This document shows positions 1-26,654 of a stretch of 64,000 nucleotides of DNA, in pieces. The position numbers and the translations under genes were made by a program. Within the stretch, counting starts at the first letter, position 1. Every line of letters starts with the position of its first letter. The notes below the pieces were generated by a model. The model was not told where the DNA came from. It ran no database searches and saw only the letters and a program-made list of their open reading frames with translations. Source of the stretch: Larus michahellis (taxonomy: Eukaryota > Chordata > Aves > Charadriiformes > Laridae); contig NC_133896.1 of the NCBI RefSeq assembly GCF_964199755.1, positions 175,573,092-175,637,091 of the forward strand, in the 5' to 3' direction.

Positions 1-1654
1 TCAAACACACCAGAGAAGAAGGACATGGGGCACAGGAGTAAATTCATGAACCATTTGATCTGCTATGCAGGTTAATGAACACAGGAAGACAAAGGTGTGC
101 TACGGTTGGGTTTGTAGGCCACCAGGAGATTGGCATGGCGGAGTTAGAAATGAGCAATACAAACCAGGAATGGTGAGAAGGATACAAGGCAGGAGAATCC
201 TGAAAACCAAAACATCTACTTGTTGTTTTTCAAGATGCTGAATATTTATGAATTTTAAGGACATTCTCAGTATCTGCAGGCGAAAAACCCTGGAGAATTT
301 ATTCCCTGCTTACAAAGAGTCTTTAGCAAGTCATGCTGACTGCAGTTAAGTTTGCAACAAGTTTTGTAAGACTTTCTCACCTGTTTGTATAGTCTTTCTG
401 GAACCTAAAGCTGAAATTTCAGCACAGAATTAAAGACACTATATTCCGCTCACTTGCTATCGCAGCCCTTACCCAACTATGGTGAGATGACTATAAATAT
501 GTCCATAAGAAGATACTGTCTTTATGAAGGACTCAGAGGAGGTACAAGATTCTGCAAACAGAAAAGGAGCAAGTTTCCAGAGGTAAAAAAATGAAACAGT
601 AGAAGAAAGCTTGGCAAATTTCATCTTTGAAGGGCAGGTGAGAGGATAGCAGCAATGTTCGAATATCACTTTTGTCAGAAGAGATATCTGGGTCATGCTG
701 TTAGCCTGCAAATCTCTGAATATGGAGGTCTCTCTGGGCCTTATAATACACTCATGTCATATTCAGATGCTGTAAAGCGGGAGAGTTGGAGAAGAAACCA
801 GAGGGCTGGTCTGAGAAGAAACAGTATTCTGTGGCTGCGGCTTCCAGTAAAGTTCAAGTTCTTCTATAGAAAGATTTCAATAGATGAGGTCAAGGCTACA
901 AAAAGTACATGAGATATTACAGGAAGAGAAATGCCAGAAGCAGGATTTCAATGCCTGGATGAAAAAGTCAAAAAGATCAGGGAAAAGTGAAGAAAGTAGC
1001 TATAGAGAACAGTTAACAAAGGAAAGGAGATAGAGCAGAACCTTGCAGACTACACTTGTATCTTATGCAAATCAGGGGAAAATGAAGTTTACACTGAGAT
1101 AGTGCCATAATAGGGAAGCTTACTTGAAAAAAATTAATTTCAGGTAGCAGAAAGTCTCCAGCTTAATAAAAAAGTGGCAAGGGGAGTTGTAGAGAATTCA
1201 TTTCTGACTGATGTTGAGGAGAATATGATTTTGCTGTCCTGGAAGCTTAAGAGAAAGAGATATAGATACTCTTCTCTAGCACAGCAGAGAAAGAAGGAAG
1301 GGTCATGAAGGGGAGGTCATGGAAAAATGATACCTGAAGGTCAAGGATGGGGAGAGAGCTAAAAACAAGTTAGGGAGAACTTTTCCCTGGAGAAATCAAA
1401 ATGTAGTTTTGAGCAGGAAGTAGCTTTGGAGAGTTCCTCTTGAAACAAGAATACTCCATTTCCTGGAGATAAAAAATAGATTGCTGTTAGGAGAAAAGAG
1501 GTCCACTTCAGAGAATGGTGGCTTGATCTGAGAACAAATACATGACCAGGCACCTAGAGCATCTAAGGAGGCTTACTGTAGATCTGTAGACTCAGAAACA
1601 AGCAAGGTGATGTTCTGTTAATGGCTGCAAGTGGAGTGAGTGTCACAGGTCTGT
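1..1654. other. 5' flank, no gene recognised
   Basis: Purine-rich (AGAA/GGA) sequence with only short open frames of no recognisable homology. Its composition suggests old repeat-derived DNA, but no family could be assigned. Confidence 0.6.
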
Positions 1655-2180
1655 GCAAGCTGAGTACAAGAGTTCTGGGATCCTCAGTACAAAAGAGATA
1701 TGGAGCTACTGGAGAGACTCCAGAAAAAGGCCACAAAGATGATTCAGGGATTGGTGTAGCTCTCCTATGAGGACAGGTTGAGAGACCTGGGACTGTTCAT
1801 CCTAGCAAAGAGAAGGCTCAGAGCGGATTGTATTAAAGTAATAAATAAAAAGTAATAAATACCTGAAGGGAGGGTGCAAATAAGATGGAGCTAGGCTCTT
1901 TTCGGTGGTGTCCAGTGACAGGACAAGAGGCAATGGACACAAACTGAAACACAGGAGGTGCTGTCTGAACATCAGGAAATACTTTTTTACTGTGAGGGTG
2001 ACTGAGTACTGGCAGAGTTTTCCCACAGAAGTTGTGGAGTGTCCATCCTTGGAGATATTCAAAAGTTATCTGGACACAGTACTGGGCAACCAGCTGTAGG
2101 TGGCCTTACTTGAGCAGGGCCATTGACCAGATGACTTCCAGAAGTCCCCTCCAACCTCAACCACTATGTGATTCCATAAA
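1655..2180 (+). mobile_element. CR1 LINE, 5'-truncated, 3' end of ORF2 plus 3' UTR
   Basis: Matches the C-terminal CR1 reverse-transcriptase region and 3' UTR in sense orientation. It ends in the typical CCCCTCCAACCT...TGTGATTCC tail near 2178. The frame is broken several times and an AAGTAATAAATA segment is locally duplicated at about 1836-1860, so this is an old copy. Confidence 0.85.
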
Positions 2181-3526
2181 GAGTAGTGGTGATAGTACCT
2201 GTGTCCACCAAACCTACTCAAGTGAAGGACCAGAGACAGCAGCAGCAGATGTCACACAAATTCACAGCATTTAGAAACCAAAATAGATTCCAGAAAAACA
2301 AAACAAAACAACTCCAATGCACTTGGGAGAAGAAAGGACAGCAAATTAGAGAACAGTCCATTGTGCAGCAACAGAGCAAAAGCAATCCTCCTTTTATGGA
2401 GGACTTGGAGGTTGCAAGTCAGTACTTGCAAGGGTTATGCTAAAGCATTATTTTAATAGTGACTGAGCATCTGAGCAAAAGAACCCACTTTGGCCTTTAA
2501 GCCCAGATTCCCCAGTGTGTCAAAGTAATGTAAAACATGTCTGGAATGGAAGGAAAGATTTTGAAGCTGGAATCGTCTTGGTAATATCAATACCAATGTC
2601 AGATTTTGAGGCTTCTCCCAGAGGCCACCTTCTCTAAACAAAACAACACCTGACAACAGAATTCCTGTTTTCCTCTGGCTAACAGGGTATGATCCTCTAG
2701 CACTAAATACAGCTGTATGTAAAACTGACATTGATAGTTTGAGCCTTTACCATGGAAAGGGAGAAATCATGTTGCCCCATGACCACGTTTTTTTAATTGG
2801 TGGAGGCTAGATTTTGCTGCAAAATGTACAAGATAACAGTAACACGTGCCTGTTTTCAATACCTTAAGGACTGTATTTGATGAGGTCCTGAGAAGACATG
2901 CATCTATAGTAACTACAGAATGTCTATGTAAAATACAAATCCTACAGCAGTACCTTGAAAAATGTAGTTAAAGTAGCCACCTCAGCAAGCAGCTGCACTG
3001 ATTTGAGAAAGTGTGGTTTCAGTTCATTAGATCTGGGCCTTGGAAATGCCTACGAACAAAAACGTGGTGTCCAGCAGGACTAGTGTTAGGAGCTTCCTAA
3101 AAGGTATAAACCAGCTTCAGTCTTTGCTGACTTGCAGAAGAGAGTGCTCTGACCTTCTCTGCATTGAGAGCTGATGAGCTACCCAGCTGTTTCCATGGAC
3201 AACAGACAAAACTGAGAAAATAGGCAAGCACCATTTTTCATCCCCAATCCAGTTCGAAATAAAAGTGAGGAGCTTTTTCAAAGGTCTGATCAGCGAGGAC
3301 CCGTTTGCACATATAAGATCTTATAGGAGAAAAACTTAGAGGCCAGGGACGTGATGCAAATCTGTAGAAAGCCTTTTCTGGGTCTCTATGAACATTTGAA
3401 TAGTTTCCAATCATCCACACAAACAGTACTTCTGCCTCTTGGGGTACATGGCATCTAAACACTGTCTCTTCCTTATTTCCCTGGGTAAATAATTACTGCA
3501 TTCTGTCGGTACAGTTTGGTGAAAGT
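2181..3526. other. Intergenic, nothing recognised
   Basis: Only short random frames. No repeat family or regulatory element stands out. Confidence 0.6.
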
Positions 3527-3610
3527 CATAGAATCATAGAATCGTTTAGGTTGGGAAAGAGCCTTAAGATCATCGAGTCCTCTCAAGGGAACAACGCCCA
3601 CCTTAGAAAC
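3527..3610 (-). mobile_element. CR1 3'-end stub, antisense
   Basis: Begins with the complement of the CR1 tail (CATAGAATCATAGAATCG) followed by GGTTGGGAAAGAGCC. Only the last 80-100 bp of the element remain, as expected from severe 5' truncation. Confidence 0.8.
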
Positions 3611-6600
3611 AGAAGTGTCTCCCTCTCCAACCCGAGCAGAAGATCCCTAGGATTAATGTAAATCGATAGGAAGCGCAGCACGTTACAGCCCAAAAGGACC
3701 CCCAGTGCCTCATGGCAAGAACCATCTTTTATCACCACTACTTAGGGCTGATCCCACAGTAAGAGATTTGGTTTGGAGCTAATTGGAATGTTCCTCAACA
3801 GAGCCAAGCGTGAAGGCAAAAAGGAGCCTGTGGACAGCCAGGTGTTAGAACCTGAGATCTCTCCCCAGCCCTCTTTTACTTCACAGCATGGATTTCTTTA
3901 TTCTAGCGATTTTTAGCTGAATGGCTTTATTGATGTACGGCTTATCAGTGCAATTTAAAGGCACTACATGGTGGGGAGTTCATTCTATGCAGATGAATGC
4001 TGTGTTTGTGTTACATGGCCACACTTGCAGAAAAGCATGGATGAGTGAATCACCGCACCTCCTGTTGAGGTCAGACATTTTGTCTGGAAATGAATTTAAT
4101 CCAGACTTGAAAGGCTCGCCTGGAGTGATTTCTGCGCAACAACATAAACAATGTATGGTCAGTTATCACCTCCTTTGTACAAGCGCATACATTTCCCAGC
4201 AGTTGAAAAATTTACTTTTTTTTTCTTTTTTTAACAACTGATCTTATCTAGGCTTCCTGGGAGATTCTGTTCCAAACTCCTACTACATCTGGAATTTAAA
4301 AGTAACCTTGGTCACCTTTATTCTGTTGAAGTAGCGTGGAAAGAAAGTGTCTCTAATCATTTCTGTAAAATTCAGAAATGCTGCTCTTTCAAACCTGCAG
4401 CTACATTCTCAAACCCATTTTGGTAGCTTTTCCCTTAATAGACAGTTGTTCAGTGTATTTTGTACCTCAAGTTAATTACATGCTGCTATATATTAATTTC
4501 AGAACTTTAATTTACCTTGTGATTTACTTTGATGATGCTGAATATGAAGAATGAGGGGAATAACTTTTAGTAAGTGGCATAGTATTTTTAATCTTAGAGT
4601 TAGACGGGAAAATAAAATTTCAATTAGCAACCCGTCTGATTTAAAGGCTTGAACTTTATTCCATATAAAAGGAGGACTATGAAAGACAGACATATTGCTT
4701 TAGTAAAAGTTTGATTGTCTTTCACTGTTTTGCATCTTGCTGTTTTAAGAGAAAATGTGGAATCATTTACAGTGTAATCTACATTAAAACAGGTATCTGC
4801 ATGCAAAGTTCATGTTTCATTTGTGATATCTACTGTTATTGTTTTGTTATAACCTTTTATGATAAAATATCGTTTCACTGGTTCAAGAATTAGCTATAAT
4901 GTCAATACACTGCAGCTGACAGCCAACACTATAATTTATAGAAGTTGGTTAGCTTTGTAGAAGAAGAGACAAAGCATAGCCACACACCACACTAAAAAGA
5001 ATTTCATATTTTTGCATGAATTTAGACTAAGGGAAAAAAACAAGACCACTATCATTCTTCTCCATCATCTGTCCAGTACATAAACATGCGCAGTTACAAA
5101 ACTGCAATATCCGAATTTCTCGGTTTCTCCAGGTACACCTATTCCTTTAAAGTTGCCGTTGGTAATGTTTCTGTGGTAACTTCTAAAACACAGAAAACTA
5201 TTTTCTGACTTCAATTCACCTCATGCATCTAATGCGTGGCTCACGCTGAGACGGCTGTTCTTTCTATTCATCCCAGACTTGCCCCAGTTAGTAGGCAAAT
5301 TTCCACCAGACTCAATAAAAGAATGGCAGATTTCCAAGGCTACTTAGTTACTCAACAGCGTAAAGAGAAAATGAATGAGATTTGCAAAAGTACCTGCAAG
5401 TTCGTCACAAACTTCACATCGATTCAATGAGTATAGCATGAATTAAAATATACAGTCCTGCAGTGTGTCTCATGAGATTGTTAATGAAAGCATTTCTGAT
5501 GCCATAATTGTGACCACTTCTCATGATCTGTACTCCATATAACAGAATAATCTTTAAAGTTTTTTTGTTGTTAAAAATCATTCTGGTGGGGATTACAAGT
5601 TATTTGTTCTATTTACTTTCTGTATGATACTACAAAGGAAAAAAAAAGGTCAGAGCATTATCAGTCATTGACGAAAACGTTCCATCTGACTTATAATTAA
5701 AGTAGTCACTGGCTATCATTCATAGAACTGCGAATAACCGGTGGGACGGAATGCAGTGGAAGCGCAGAACATAATAAATCACACAGTCTGGAGGATCTTT
5801 CAGCTGGTGGTCCAACTTGCCCTGTTTTGTGAATTTTCCATAGGACAAGGAGTATTTCTGCTTTCTAGAAAAAATAAAAGCCCAGATACACCATAATCTT
5901 ATATAATGAATTCCATATAGTTCAGTAAGGAATTTATTCCATAGTTAAATTAGCAAAGGCCACTTAAGGGGCACCAGTCTATTATATTTACAGATGGTTT
6001 TCTCTTGTTGTAATCTAGATTAATCTTGTTAGTTGCTTCTTCATTTAAACTACTGTTAATTTGCCAAGATATCCACTATGTTCTCAGTGTTTAATACAGT
6101 ATTATCTTAATCCTCACATATATTTCTATGAAACTGTGTTTTCCTTTACTTTTTCACTAATTAAAGCAATCATGCACCACAGCAAACACTCTTTTTAATT
6201 TCTCAAATACTCTAATCTCTGAAAAGCCCAACTATAAACAAAAAGGGTGGTGAATTCAGCTACTTTTATTTCCTTGACTATCCCATTGTTTCTGATGAAC
6301 AGTCAAGTTTTTCATTATTGATTGTTCATCATTACCACCTGTAATTATGGAAAGAGCTGGCCCAGACAAACTGCTGGCTTCCAGAAACAATTTGGATGCT
6401 TTGTCACATAGACCCATTTTGTGCAATACTACAGAGCAATTCTGCTTCAGATACCAGCAGCTGCCCGGAGTTCTGTATATACTAATCTTATTACTAGAAT
6501 TTCCTGAAACTAAATTGCTATTACTAAAACTTCTGTAGCTGAAGTAAATGGCAGCTATGCTGTTGCTACCAACAAGTAGAAAACCTATCTTGTGGCATTG

Positions 6601-8029
6601 CGCTAACAAAAGTGTTAGCAAATTTACCTGATTGCAGTCGCAATCTATTTCTTGATGGTCAGGAGCAGCTCAGGAGCATGTGAGACTTAGTAAGCACCTT
6701 GCAAGTAAAAAGCATTTGAAGATAAAAGCTAATGTCATGTTCATTGGCAAGGGTTTCTAATAAAAATCAATACTGCTTTTAGCAAAACATGGCTCACTTA
6801 CGTATCGCTGAATCACAAATTGAGAGAATGCAGAAGTGAAAACTGAGAAGGCTTTAAGTCTCCAGGACTCTGAATACTGTAGGGTTAATTCAATGCTCAC
6901 ACTTTTGTCACTGGGAGAAGAGTCAGGTCCCGGTGCTGCAAACCACAATCTAAGAAAGCCTGAACCTGAAACGATCAGTCTTCCAGCTGGAGTGTGATCA
7001 ACCTCCAGCTCCCCTCATACAGTTTAGAAGTGACTCTAAGTGCCTTTATTTCACCAATACTGCAATGTAAAACAGCGAAGAAAAACGAGTGTGCCGGCTA
7101 AATTAGGAAATGAATGATTAAATGGGAAAGGTATCTGATATGGCAGACTTTAAAACAACGAGGGAGATGTGAAAAGGGAGATAAATGAGGAGGGGGAAAG
7201 GCTGTCTGCTACAGTGGTTCAAGAGGATGTTAGCAGGAGATGCTGGAAAGATGAGATAGATCAGACCAGCAATTTTGGGGAAAGGTTTGAAAAAAACATT
7301 TGGGTTTCAGTGTTTTTGCCTACGGGTATGTCAATAATGTAGGTGAGTGGGTCACTTCTATAATGAAACATTTATACATTCATGTTCTGCATATGATTTA
7401 GCATGACTAAAAAAAAAAATCAGGAAGATCTAGATAGACATGCTGAAAAACAGCTTTAAATTCAACTCTTTTTTAGTTCAGCATGCGATTGTTTCCAACC
7501 TTCGGAGGCTGTTCCTCAAAATCCTGTACAAAGTCTCCACAAAATCCAGTACAAATCTCTTCGCTCCTTTCCTTAACACTTGGCTGAAGGGCGCAAGGAC
7601 TGGAAGGAGCTGGCTGAGATCAGCTGCATCGCTGGGGCTGCCCAAAGCGGCACCCAGACAGCCGAGCTCCATCCCTGCGGCTTCAGAACAGTCGAAACGC
7701 TATTTCTGCTACAAGAGGAGCATATAAAGTATCGCCTGGTGTGAAAAAGTTTGTGAAGCGCTTTAAAACTCGGCACTAATCTCGGACGCGCTGCACAAGC
7801 AGCTTCTCCAGCGTGTGTGCCGTGGATGTGTAAGGGTAGAGGGGGATGAAATCCGGAGGGAGAACCCCGTACCCAGCTACTGGGAAGGGCTGTCGGGTCG
7901 AAAGCCCTCTTCCTCCCCGCAGGCATCCTCTAACAACGCCGAAACCTCCCGTAACAACCCTTCTGATCTAAAAAAAAAAAAAATGTTTCGAAAACCCGCA
8001 AAATCACTTCTGCTTTAGGCTGCCCCTAA
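3611..8029. other. EDNRB upstream region
   Basis: AT-rich, repeat-poor sequence of 4.4 kb leading to the CpG island. In mammals neural-crest control elements of EDNRB lie upstream of the gene, so this is a natural place for enhancers, but none can be proved by eye. An A-run lies at 7970-7983. Confidence 0.5.
7723..7728 (+). promoter_or_regulatory. TATA-like element upstream of the CpG island
   Basis: A TATAAA motif lies about 300 bp 5' of the CpG island and 1.15 kb before the start codon. It could serve an upstream EDNRB start site, but nothing else (initiator, downstream donor) clearly supports this, and the motif is common by chance. Confidence 0.25.
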
Positions 8030-8410
8030 GTCCAAGACGAGACGGGCGGGCTGCAAAAGGGGCAGGTCGCCCGCTAGGACCCGAGGTACCGAGCACTTGG
8101 CGGCCGGGGGCGGTGGGTGGGGGGGACACCCCCGAGAGCGGCTGGAGGGAGGCAGGGCAGGACCGACGGGCGGAGGGGCTGGGCTGGGGGGGGGGGGGGG
8201 CGTGTGGGGAGGAGGGCGCGGGTGGGGTCTGGCCGTGACTGATGGGCCAGATGCGCTTGAATTTTTTAGAAAAGGGGGGGGGCCCTGCCCCGCTGGCGCG
8301 GCTTTAGCCACCGGGGGGGTTCGGTGCGCGGCTGACGGCCGCCGTGTCCCGCCGCCACCGCTCGTCCCTCCCCGCCTCCGCGGCCCCCGGGGCGCCCATC
8401 GCCGGCGAGA

Positions 8411-8474
8411 GGCGGCAGCCGGCCCCGGGAGGGGACAGCCAGGGCGGCAGCCGGCCCCGGGAGGGGACAGCCAG
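8411..8474. repeat. Perfect 32-bp tandem duplication in 5' UTR/promoter
   Basis: A 32-bp GC-rich unit beginning GGCGGCAGCCGG occurs twice without mismatch at 8411-8442 and 8443-8474. The perfect identity suggests a recent duplication or a length polymorphism. It lies in the CpG island upstream of the proposed 5' UTR donor. Confidence 0.9.
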
Positions 8475-8585
8475 CCGGGACGCCGAGCCCGACAACCGGC
8501 GGAGCGCGTTTCCCTCGCTTGGCAAGGCAGAGCCCCGCAGGCGGCGGGCGGGGAGGATCGTCTCGGCTCCGCTCGGCTCGGCTCG

Positions 8586-8837
8586 GTGAGGGGGAGAGGA
8601 GCGGGGGGACAGAGCCGAGCAGCTCCGGCCGGAGGGGATTTCTCGCCCCGAGCCCGCCGGGCAGGTTTTCATCCCGGCGCTGCTCTGCCGGCTTCACCGC
8701 CGGCATTGCCGCCCGTCCCCATCCGGCGGCGGGCAGCGCCCCGGCTCCGTCCCCGGGGCGGCGGGAGCGATGGCGGCGACCGGCGAGGCTCAGTGTCCGT
8801 CCCCGCCGTTGACGGCCTGTCCCCTCTCTCCGCGCAG
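8586..8837 (+). other. EDNRB: Probable 5' UTR intron of EDNRB
   Basis: A good donor (CTCG/GTGAGG) at 8586 and a pyrimidine-rich acceptor (CCCCTCTCTCCGCGCAG) ending at 8837 bound a 252-bp segment just before the start codon. Removing it would delete the in-frame upstream ATG at 8770 and leave the signal-peptide ATG at 8878 as the first start in the exon. Mammalian EDNRB also has upstream exons and transcript variants. Transcript data are lacking here. Confidence 0.5.
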
Positions 8838-8877
8838 GTCGGCGCTGACGGCGGGGGATCGGCCGTGCCGCAAAGCC

Positions 8878-22413
<13,536 letters not shown>

Positions 22414-22869
22414 AACAAGCATAAAAGGTATATTCCTTTACATTAATGCTGGTGCCTTTTTAAGTAGAAGTGGCAATTACTTTTAACAAGATGGTAACGT
22501 TTAGAAAAATCTAGTTTTGTGTTTGCACAAAAAAAAAAAGAACATTATAAGAATAATTGCCCCAAAACTGTGCCACATTCAAGATCATGGACATTTATAA
22601 AATCGTCATTTACAGAACATGAAGAAAAGCATAGAAGGAACAAGCACTTGAATGAATACTTCTGAATCAGCACTTCCAAATGATCCCTGCTTCCTGTACA
22701 TTAAACGATCATTTGTATTCACTATAACAGTTGTAGGAACTGAAATCACAGTAATTACTAAGCAGTATAACATAACATTAATTGGATCAAAGCCATTATT
22801 ATATATAGCTCAATATATTATCTTTTATAAAGCAGATTAACCACCATCACTATTGTGGGGGTTTTTTTA

Positions 22870-22875
22870 AATAAA
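22870..22875 (+). terminator. EDNRB: Candidate proximal poly(A) signal
   Basis: AATAAA about 460 bp after the stop codon, in a T-rich context. It would give a short 3' UTR isoform. Further AATAAA hexamers lie at 23664, 23894 and 24824. Confidence 0.4.
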
Positions 22876-24227
22876 ACATGAAGTACTTTGTAATAGAAGT
22901 TTAAATGTAAAAAAGTAGCATTTTTATCAGAGGTGTTGTAGAGGTAGCTAATGAAAATATTAAAGGATGCAGTCAAGTCAAAAGTGCATATCACTCTGAT
23001 GATTATTTTTATCTGTTATTGTTAGAAGGAACCTCCCAAGGTCTCTATAGATACCATTTTGTAACCACTTTGTGTGTTCAATGCATTTGGCAGGACTTTG
23101 GGTATGGTCCATTTCCCTGTTTCCACGTTATTCGTGTTTCATGACAGCGGAGGAGAGAAAAACACAGCAAAAGCAAAAATTAATACTCCTAGAACTATAC
23201 TAACAATGGCTAGTATTGGAAACCAGCTATTTTTAACTGAAAACAAATTGTTTGCATCCCATGTCACCTGTGGGCATTGAAGAGCCTGATGGTTCTTACT
23301 CAAGAACCTGCGACAATTTACAACTGTTCTTGCAATCCAAATACTGTCTTGGGGCAAAATTCTTTAGAAATAGCAGGTGGAAAAAAATGTAACCAAGGAA
23401 AAGAGAGGGAGAATTTGAACTTCTATATTCATTTAGATTGAAATCTTCATAAAGAAAGTAATTCACAAATTGTACTTCTAGAGAACAGTACTGTGTAGCA
23501 CACTTGTCTTCATACTATTTTAAAATACGTTCTACTTCTGTGGTTCCATACTTATGGGCTTAAGAAGATGTGTGATTAGTTTCTGCTTCTGTAAATAGTT
23601 TAGCGAAGCATAATTAATTATAAAGTATTAAAATATGGGCAGGACCCTGTGAGAAAACAGAAAAATAAAGATGCCTGTAGTAAACATGATGTGTGTTGCC
23701 GGGAGCAATGCACGTTTTATACATACATGACAGGTCATTCTTTGGCTTTTCATTTCCTATTAATTTGTTACAGATGTCCCCAAAGACTTATTAACATATT
23801 TTGTGCACTAGGGCATGAGCTTTTCAAGAAAAAAAAGTCATATAACATGCCTTTATAAAAGACATGTTTTCAATAGGCACGGTATTTTATTATAATAAAA
23901 ATATTTATCAAAACTCAGGAATTCAATTTTTTTTTAATTTCCAAATTTCACACGTAAGAGTTTTTACCTTTTTTTTCCAGTGTTAGTTAACTTCAGATTT
24001 TTTCATAAAGTGCCTTAAATATGCTCAGGATGAAAACAGTTTTCATCAAAACGTTGGGCTGATGTTACTTTAGGTGAGTTTCATCTCATCTGGACTTTAG
24101 GTAGCTACAGCTACCTTGCAGACAGCTCAAAACAGGAGAGGTGAACCCCGTTCCTGGTGTTGCCCCACCAAAAGCTAGTAAGCATATGCTTGTATAATCA
24201 AGCTGAGGACCCTAAGCACATGCATTT

Positions 24228-24278
24228 GAGCATGGGCACGTGTGTGTTTGCGTGTGTGAGTATGCGTGCAAGTGTGTA
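24228..24278. repeat. GT-rich imperfect dinucleotide tract
   Basis: An interrupted GTGTGT/GCGTGTG tract within the presumed EDNRB 3' UTR. Confidence 0.7.
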
Positions 24279-25577
24279 TGTCTACCATTAGGCCGCTGTT
24301 ACCATCCTTCTGCAGCACGTGCACCCAACCACTATGATGCTGAAACTTTTTATAAGTAGAAGTCTACTTAAAAGTTTTCTTCTTTCCGTTTTTACCTTAA
24401 CTTTCATGGTAACTTTCTCACGGTAAGCCATGAATATCGCTTCACTTCACTCTGCCTGCCTCTTATTTCTGTGAAATGCGTTTCGTCTGTTAAGGATGGA
24501 TAATCAGTTAAATCCTAAGTTTGATACTGATCAGTGTTATTTTCATCAAGTTATATCATTACAATATTGTACATGTATATTATTGTTATTTTTATTTAAA
24601 ATATAGCTGTTGTATTGGCAAATGTGTAACATATTTTTTCATTATTTTCCTGGACTAATTCTTTGTTCAGACGAGTCCTGCTAAGTCAGACATGTAGGTT
24701 TTGCAAACAAGGACGATATATACTGCCCACTTTTTGGAGTTAATATATAGGTATTAGTACACTTCTTGTCTTTTTTGCAGTATTTCTCAAAGCAGGATTT
24801 TTACTGAAGCTCTCATTTCCTGTAATAAAAATTTGCAAAACTCCTGCTCTTGGGCAGTTAAAAAAATACACAGGAGAGCTCCAGTGCATCTGTGTTCTAG
24901 CTAAGGTTAAATCTTTTAATACTGAAGACGGGCATTTTCTAAAGTCCTCCGTAAAAGTCTATTCCTTCGTCCACTGAAATCAATGAATGTTTAATCATTC
25001 AATTCAGTAGCAGGACAACGGCAGAGAGGCACATGCATCTTTATAGGAGTTTGATGTGCTTGTCCAGAGTGGTGTGACAGAGCGAGGGTCATCTGTCCCA
25101 ACAGCCTGAAGAGCTGACACAGAATGGCTTGAGACGAAGAAAAGAACCTTGTAAGACACTACGTCGCATCTCTGTGTTTTGGCCTTCAGGTAGTAGCTAG
25201 ATTTTACTTCCCCAGTAAGTATTTGCTTCCCCCAGCTCTGAATTCTGCCTGCACGCAGCCTTCTTGGAGTTACGAGGGCGTTTCAGGCTGGGTGGACTGA
25301 ACTGGTAACACTGGTACTACACCTCAGAGAACCAAAGGCAAAAGTTTGATGGTTTTGGAGCATCTGCTGTGAGCTGTGGCATTTCACTGTCCAGAGCAGC
25401 TCTTAATCAACACACAGTTGACTTGGCAAGAGACTGTTGTATGTACTGAAATAACGTTAAAAGGATTTTTTGCAATTGTTCTGTATAGCTGTGTAAAATA
25501 ATTCTGTATTTCATTTTCTGTGGTCAATTGAATTAGCAACTTCTGCAGTTCAGGCAGTGTAAACATACTAAATCACC

Positions 25578-25583
25578 AATAAA
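25578..25583 (+). terminator. EDNRB: Candidate distal poly(A) signal of EDNRB
   Basis: AATAAA followed about 20-25 nt later by an A-containing cleavage-type site and then a GTGTGGCCTTTTTTC downstream element, the normal arrangement of a strong vertebrate polyadenylation site. Confidence 0.6.
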
Positions 25584-25605
25584 ATATTTGTAATTTTGAT
25601 TCATT

Positions 25606-26654
25606 ACAAAAAGGCGTGTGGCCTTTTTTCTTCTAGGGCGTCCCATTTAATTGTTAAACAGTGACAGTGATGTAAAAAAGAACTAAAACCCAAGGCTTTT
25701 CAGTCGGATAGTTTTATATAGCTGGAGAGAGTTCAGACTTGCATACGCGTTGCAAAATTGTCTGGTGTTTGTTGGGACAATCAGTCATGCCTATCTTTGC
25801 TCTGTTTGTTTTTGCTCAAAATGTCAGTTGCAATCTCTTCTCTACACACCCATATATAGTCACAAATCCTCCCGTGTTAGGGACATTGCAAATAAAAGGC
25901 AAGAATCTTTTAGTTCATTAATTTAGAAGTGCATGCACTCGATGCCGGAATATGCCTCATGAAAACCGTGATCCCTGTGTATGCTGACAGTGTAATTTTG
26001 TGCATATTTCCATTTACCTTTTTATAAAGCAGTAGAAAACAGTATCAGACTCTAAATGCTGTAGCTGGTCAAGTACACAACTTTATATGCTTGCAGTATC
26101 TGTATCTCCCAAAATGTGTTTGCTGCTACTGCTGTCTTATTCCAAATACTTAGGTTTCCTTCTGCTTGGTTGGTGGCCTGCTGCGTCCGTATAGATTTGT
26201 CTTTTTTCATGATCCCAGGACCTTTAGCACATAATTTCATGTTTCCTATGCCTAGAACACAAGAACCTGTAAAGATGAGATCCCTTTTAAGTAAATATTC
26301 TACTCAATATCTCGCAGGGCCTCTTCGCTTCCTTTCCCATCATCTTTGGTCTTCAGCATTGCTATGATCTGAAGTCTTTAACAACCACTCATTATAAAGA
26401 AGTATTTTTTGCATATTTCTTCTGAGATCCTACAGCTTGGTACATGTAGACCATAGTCTTCACAGCTCAGTTAACTTAATCCCCAGCCACTATCCACTTT
26501 TCTAACTATTGGTCTCATCCACAGTTTTATCTGCTGCAGCCGTGGCTCTTTCATTTAGGGGATTAACTGCAGCTTGTTGTCAGTTTTTTAAACACACTAG
26601 AACTTACACAGCAACATGGATATACATGTAGTTTATGCTCTTCAAACACTGACT
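25606..26654. other. Downstream flank of EDNRB, no gene
   Basis: AT-rich sequence between the presumed transcript end and the first downstream CR1. Nothing recognised. Confidence 0.6.

Larger units (their letters stand above)
22414..25605 (+). other. EDNRB: EDNRB 3' UTR (extent inferred)
   Basis: AT-rich sequence with no repeats between the stop codon and the last strong polyadenylation signal. A long 3' UTR is usual for vertebrate EDNRB. It contains several AATAAA hexamers, a Pumilio-type TGTAAATA at about 23590, a purine-pyrimidine GT-rich tract (24230-24280) and AU-rich stretches. The end point is inferred from the signal at 25578 followed by a GT/T-rich stretch. Confidence 0.65.

Noticed and set aside
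6256..6621. 121-codon minus-strand frame upstream of EDNRB
   Set aside because: No motif, no splice or promoter support, and a Ser/Leu/Ile-rich composition typical of random AT-rich DNA.
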